This document shows positions 61,018 to 64,000 of a DNA stretch of 64,000 bases, piece by piece. Made by a program: the position numbers and the translations under genes. Under the pieces are notes generated by a model. The model made no database searches. It saw only the letters and a program-made list of their open reading frames with translations, and was not told where the DNA came from. The DNA comes from Straminergon stramineum (lineage: Eukaryota > Streptophyta > Bryopsida > Hypnales > Calliergonaceae). The stretch lies in assembly GCA_963920665.1 (NCBI GenBank), contig OY987266.1, positions 23,486,248 to 23,550,247 of the forward strand, written 5' to 3'. The stretch's first letter is position 1, and every line of letters begins with the position of its first letter.

Positions 61018-62560
61018 GATTGATCAAGTGCATGACTTGCACATGCCAACTACAAACACACTGGTAGGTACGCTATTATATTTGTGCCACTAAGTTTTTC
61101 TTACTTTCAAATTCTTGAGCGGTAATCTAAGAAGGTAGACAAGCCTATTACCACCCTGATTAACAATCTGAATATCTTGGGTCCAACTCCAAGAGGGGCG
61201 CATAGTTTTCAGAGGTGTGCACATGTTTCACGAATCAAAACCAAGTGGAATTCTAATTTTCTAATGAAAACTATCATTTTGGGGAATTTCCAAAGTGATT
61301 TTCCTTGAAATTATAAAACTACCTATAGAGTGGAGTTATAGACGTCCCGCCATAACCTCCAAGTCAAAGACTAAGTATTCACCATTAATGGAGTGACACA
61401 TTACCCCTTGTTATCATAAGATACTTTGATTTTGTCATAAAATAAGTGGATTTGGATGAGTTTGGTGGTGGAAATGGGGCCCAAAGTAGAGTGGTAGAAA
61501 TAGGTTGGTCTACCTTACAGTGATACTAGGAGGATTGATAGTTTATTGATTACTAGGTGCAATTCCCCATGTTAGTTGGCCGTCATTTATGTCATAGTTT
61601 GAGCCCACCATATGGATTATTAAAGGAAGAGTGACAAAGTCGGGGATCCAACAATGAGATGGGGCTAGAAAATCTCTTATAGCTTGTAGCTAGTGGGCCG
61701 GCAAAAGATTTATTTAGATCAATAGTTGGCAATTGACTCGGAGCCACCATAGCAAAGGGAGGTTGTTGTAGAGAGTGACATCCTTCACAAACTACTACAA
61801 GGACAAGGAGCTTCTCGCAAAGCCTTTTTCACTTGCGGTCTCCTCCCAAATCCTAATTTGTTTATCTAAATTTTGAAAAATCTAAAAGTGTTCCATGATC
61901 ACACAAATTTGCATCCAAATTTATTACATTAGTATTAAAAAACATGTACAAATTCTAAGAAAATTTGACCCCTCGACTAGAGAATTGAAGAAATCTTCCA
62001 CAATTCTTACCTCTTGATTCAAAAAATCATTCAAGACATTCCCCAAAGTTGCAATAAATCGCAAAAGCAATCTTAACATATGAAATTGAGATTCACCTAG
62101 GTGTCTTATATAGCATAGAAAATATATATGAATTCTAAAAAACTTTACACAAACACACCCCACTCAAGAGTTGTGTAAGATTTTGTATACTATGACTAAT
62201 GTTTTTGTAGGGCATAGGTCTTGTATATTAGTCACAACAAACTAAATTTTCTACAACATTTACCTTTTGATTTACAAAATTGTCCAATTCACAACATGTA
62301 CATATTCATTCTCAAAATGGTCTTGGGTGAACTAACCCCTTCACTCATCCTTGGTTTTATCCCTAGGGAAAAGACAAAAACTATTTATTTGCTATGCATT
62401 GAAAAATTTGTAATTTTTGAATTCATGTAAACAATCAAGCCCCCAAATTATCTAGAAGTGGTATAGAAAATAGATTTATCAAGCATTAAATAGTAGGGTT
62501 TTTTTCTTAACATGCACCTCTAGGAAAAAAACTGGGGACTTTAGGAGGATGAGTAAGGGT
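61018..62560. other. Intergenic, nothing recognised
   Basis: AT-rich with no gene, inverted repeat or coding fossil identified. Confidence 0.5.
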
Positions 62561-62563
62561 GGT

Positions 62564-62786
62564 CACTACAAGAGAAAGGGGTGTTTTAAGTGAGTTTTTT
62601 AAGTATAGTCCTAGACATAAGATTATAAGTAATGACCTTTTAGGAGATTTTAAGTAAAAATTTACTTGAAATACATGTGTTTCTAGTAAAATTTTACTTA
62701 AAATCTCCTAAAAGGTCATTACTTATAATCTTATGTCTAGGACTATACTTTAAAACTCATTTAAAACACCCCTTTCTCATGTAGTG
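62564..62786. mobile_element. CACTA non-autonomous element, 223 bp, duplication GGT
   Basis: Starts CACTACAAGAGAAAGGGG and ends CCCCTTTCTCATGTAGTG. The arms of about 95 bp pair almost perfectly, for example AGTCCTAGACATAAGATTAT and its inverse. GGT is repeated on both sides (62561-62563, 62787-62789), the 3-bp duplication of CACTA elements. Confidence 0.95.
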
Positions 62787-62789
62787 GGT

Positions 62790-63625
62790 GGTTCACCCTG
62801 GCCCACAAATGTGACTACAACTTCCACATTGGCGTTGTCATCACCACATTGTCTTCTCTCTTGTTAGAGCACAGAATCCAAAAATGACAAGGGGTCATCA
62901 AGGTCCTATGTACAAAAGAAAATTTTGTCGGGGTCGAGGTCAAATCTATAGGTCCCATGCCTCTACATATGTAAGTACAATGTTGTTGGGGATTGAATTT
63001 CACCCAAACGCTTCATCCATTTCAAAAATCTGTTAATAGTGTTGTTTTAGCAGTGGACAAACAATGTTCTAAGAGCATTGTCAAAGCACCCTCTATGCAT
63101 GCACCACAACAATAAGTCCCATGTGGATTCAAAAAACAATAAAAAAATATGTCACAATGCTAATTGCACCTCACACATTACATTTGCAAACGCAACACTT
63201 TATGGCTCTCACATAGCGAGAACTAGTCCTTTATTGTGCCTTCTAAGCACCTCTACACTCTTTGATCAAGAAAAATAAAGGCAATGAAAGGGCTCATTTT
63301 GCCACTACTCCATTGCTATTGCGTCAATAACTACTTGATCTTTCTTTCATTTTTATTTATAGTACAAACATTTATTTTTGCATTATTGTGAAGATGCATT
63401 GTTAATTCACTATAGAATCATTTGAACATTACATGTATAAATTTTTTTTAAATAAAATCCTTAATAAGTTCATTACTACAAGAAAATACTACTATTGTAG
63501 AATGGACACCAAATTCTTATCCTCCAAAGACCTAGGAGGGGAATACAACTCAATTGTGTTATAAAGTATAATTTCTATATCTTTTGTGAAGTTTGCATCA
63601 ATAGGGACAATAATAAACACCAAAG
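62790..63625. other. Intergenic, nothing recognised
   Basis: AT-rich with no gene or clear element. Confidence 0.5.
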
Positions 63626-63629
63626 TTAA

Positions 63630-64000
63630 CTCCTAAGTGCTCTGATGTCCACATTTTGGACAACAAACAAATTGAAAATCAAGTTTCATACTCATACTCA
63701 TTACTACTTGGATGAAAGTCATCCTAATTTGTCGAGATACACAATCAAGTTCTTGTCCTATCTAATGGTTGGATTTGGTGATACTAGAGTAATTTTAAAA
63801 AAAAATTATAGATGTGCAAGTATGTCAAGTAGTTGACCAAGCCAAAATTGCATTGACTCTAGTTCAAAACTGGATTTGCAAAAATGAAGTCATAGAGTTT
63901 AAGAGCACAAAAATTTCAAAAAATCGCCATGTGAAGAGAACCTCGTTTCAATTCCATTCCAAAAAAATTTACTCGAAAAATGATAATATTTTGCTTGTAA
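63630..64000. mobile_element. TTAA-family element, cut by the window end
   Basis: Left end CTCCTAAGTGCT after TTAA (63626-63629). The sequence follows 57250-57620 closely (AAGTATGTCAAGT.GTTGACC, CCATGTGAAGAGAACCTC). The right end lies beyond the window. Confidence 0.85.

Overview
This window looks like nuclear DNA from a land plant with a repeat-rich, AT-rich genome. One intact gene is visible: a plasma-membrane aquaporin of the PIP2 type (minus strand, four exons between 8408 and 5365). It has the plant PIP exon plan, with exons 2 and 3 of 296 and 141 bp, and GC-rich exons that stand out from the AT-rich surroundings. I cannot fix the lineage from sequence alone. No bacterial-style operons, tRNA or rRNA genes or CRISPR arrays were seen.

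Layout. 1-562 is a CpG-decayed LTR fragment. 563-4860 is AT-rich repeat debris. 5365-8408 is the aquaporin gene, with a candidate TATA box near 8770 and a tandem repeat in intron 2. 9-64 kb is almost entirely mobile-element sequence. It includes one decayed hAT transposase (about 24.27-26.29 kb, minus strand), two G/T-rich, C-poor blocks (21.34-23.25 and 53.48-54.69 kb), several tandem arrays, a complete solo LTR with target-site duplication (58841-59950), and many small terminal-inverted-repeat elements. 44.8-48.4 kb is a less repetitive stretch of mixed composition with no gene I could recognise.

The small elements sort by terminus and target site. Ten begin with CCCCTAAAGG-like ends at TTAA or a one-base variant, a piggyBac-like signature (12481, 28833, 33037, 34344, 37354, 55066, 56694, 57250, 57959, 63630). 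Five have AGGTAGGA-like ends and TA flanks (15591, 31065, 33890, 49792, 58562), one of them inserted inside a TTAA element. There is one CACTA element with a GGT duplication (62564), one PIF/Harbinger-like element with a TTA duplication (60233), and several unclassified hairpins. None carries an intact transposase, so all would depend on enzymes encoded elsewhere.

The most noteworthy result is the abundance and diversity of the TTAA-flanked CCCC-ended family, together with the nested insertion that gives a relative age. The other biology is a standard, apparently functional water-channel gene.
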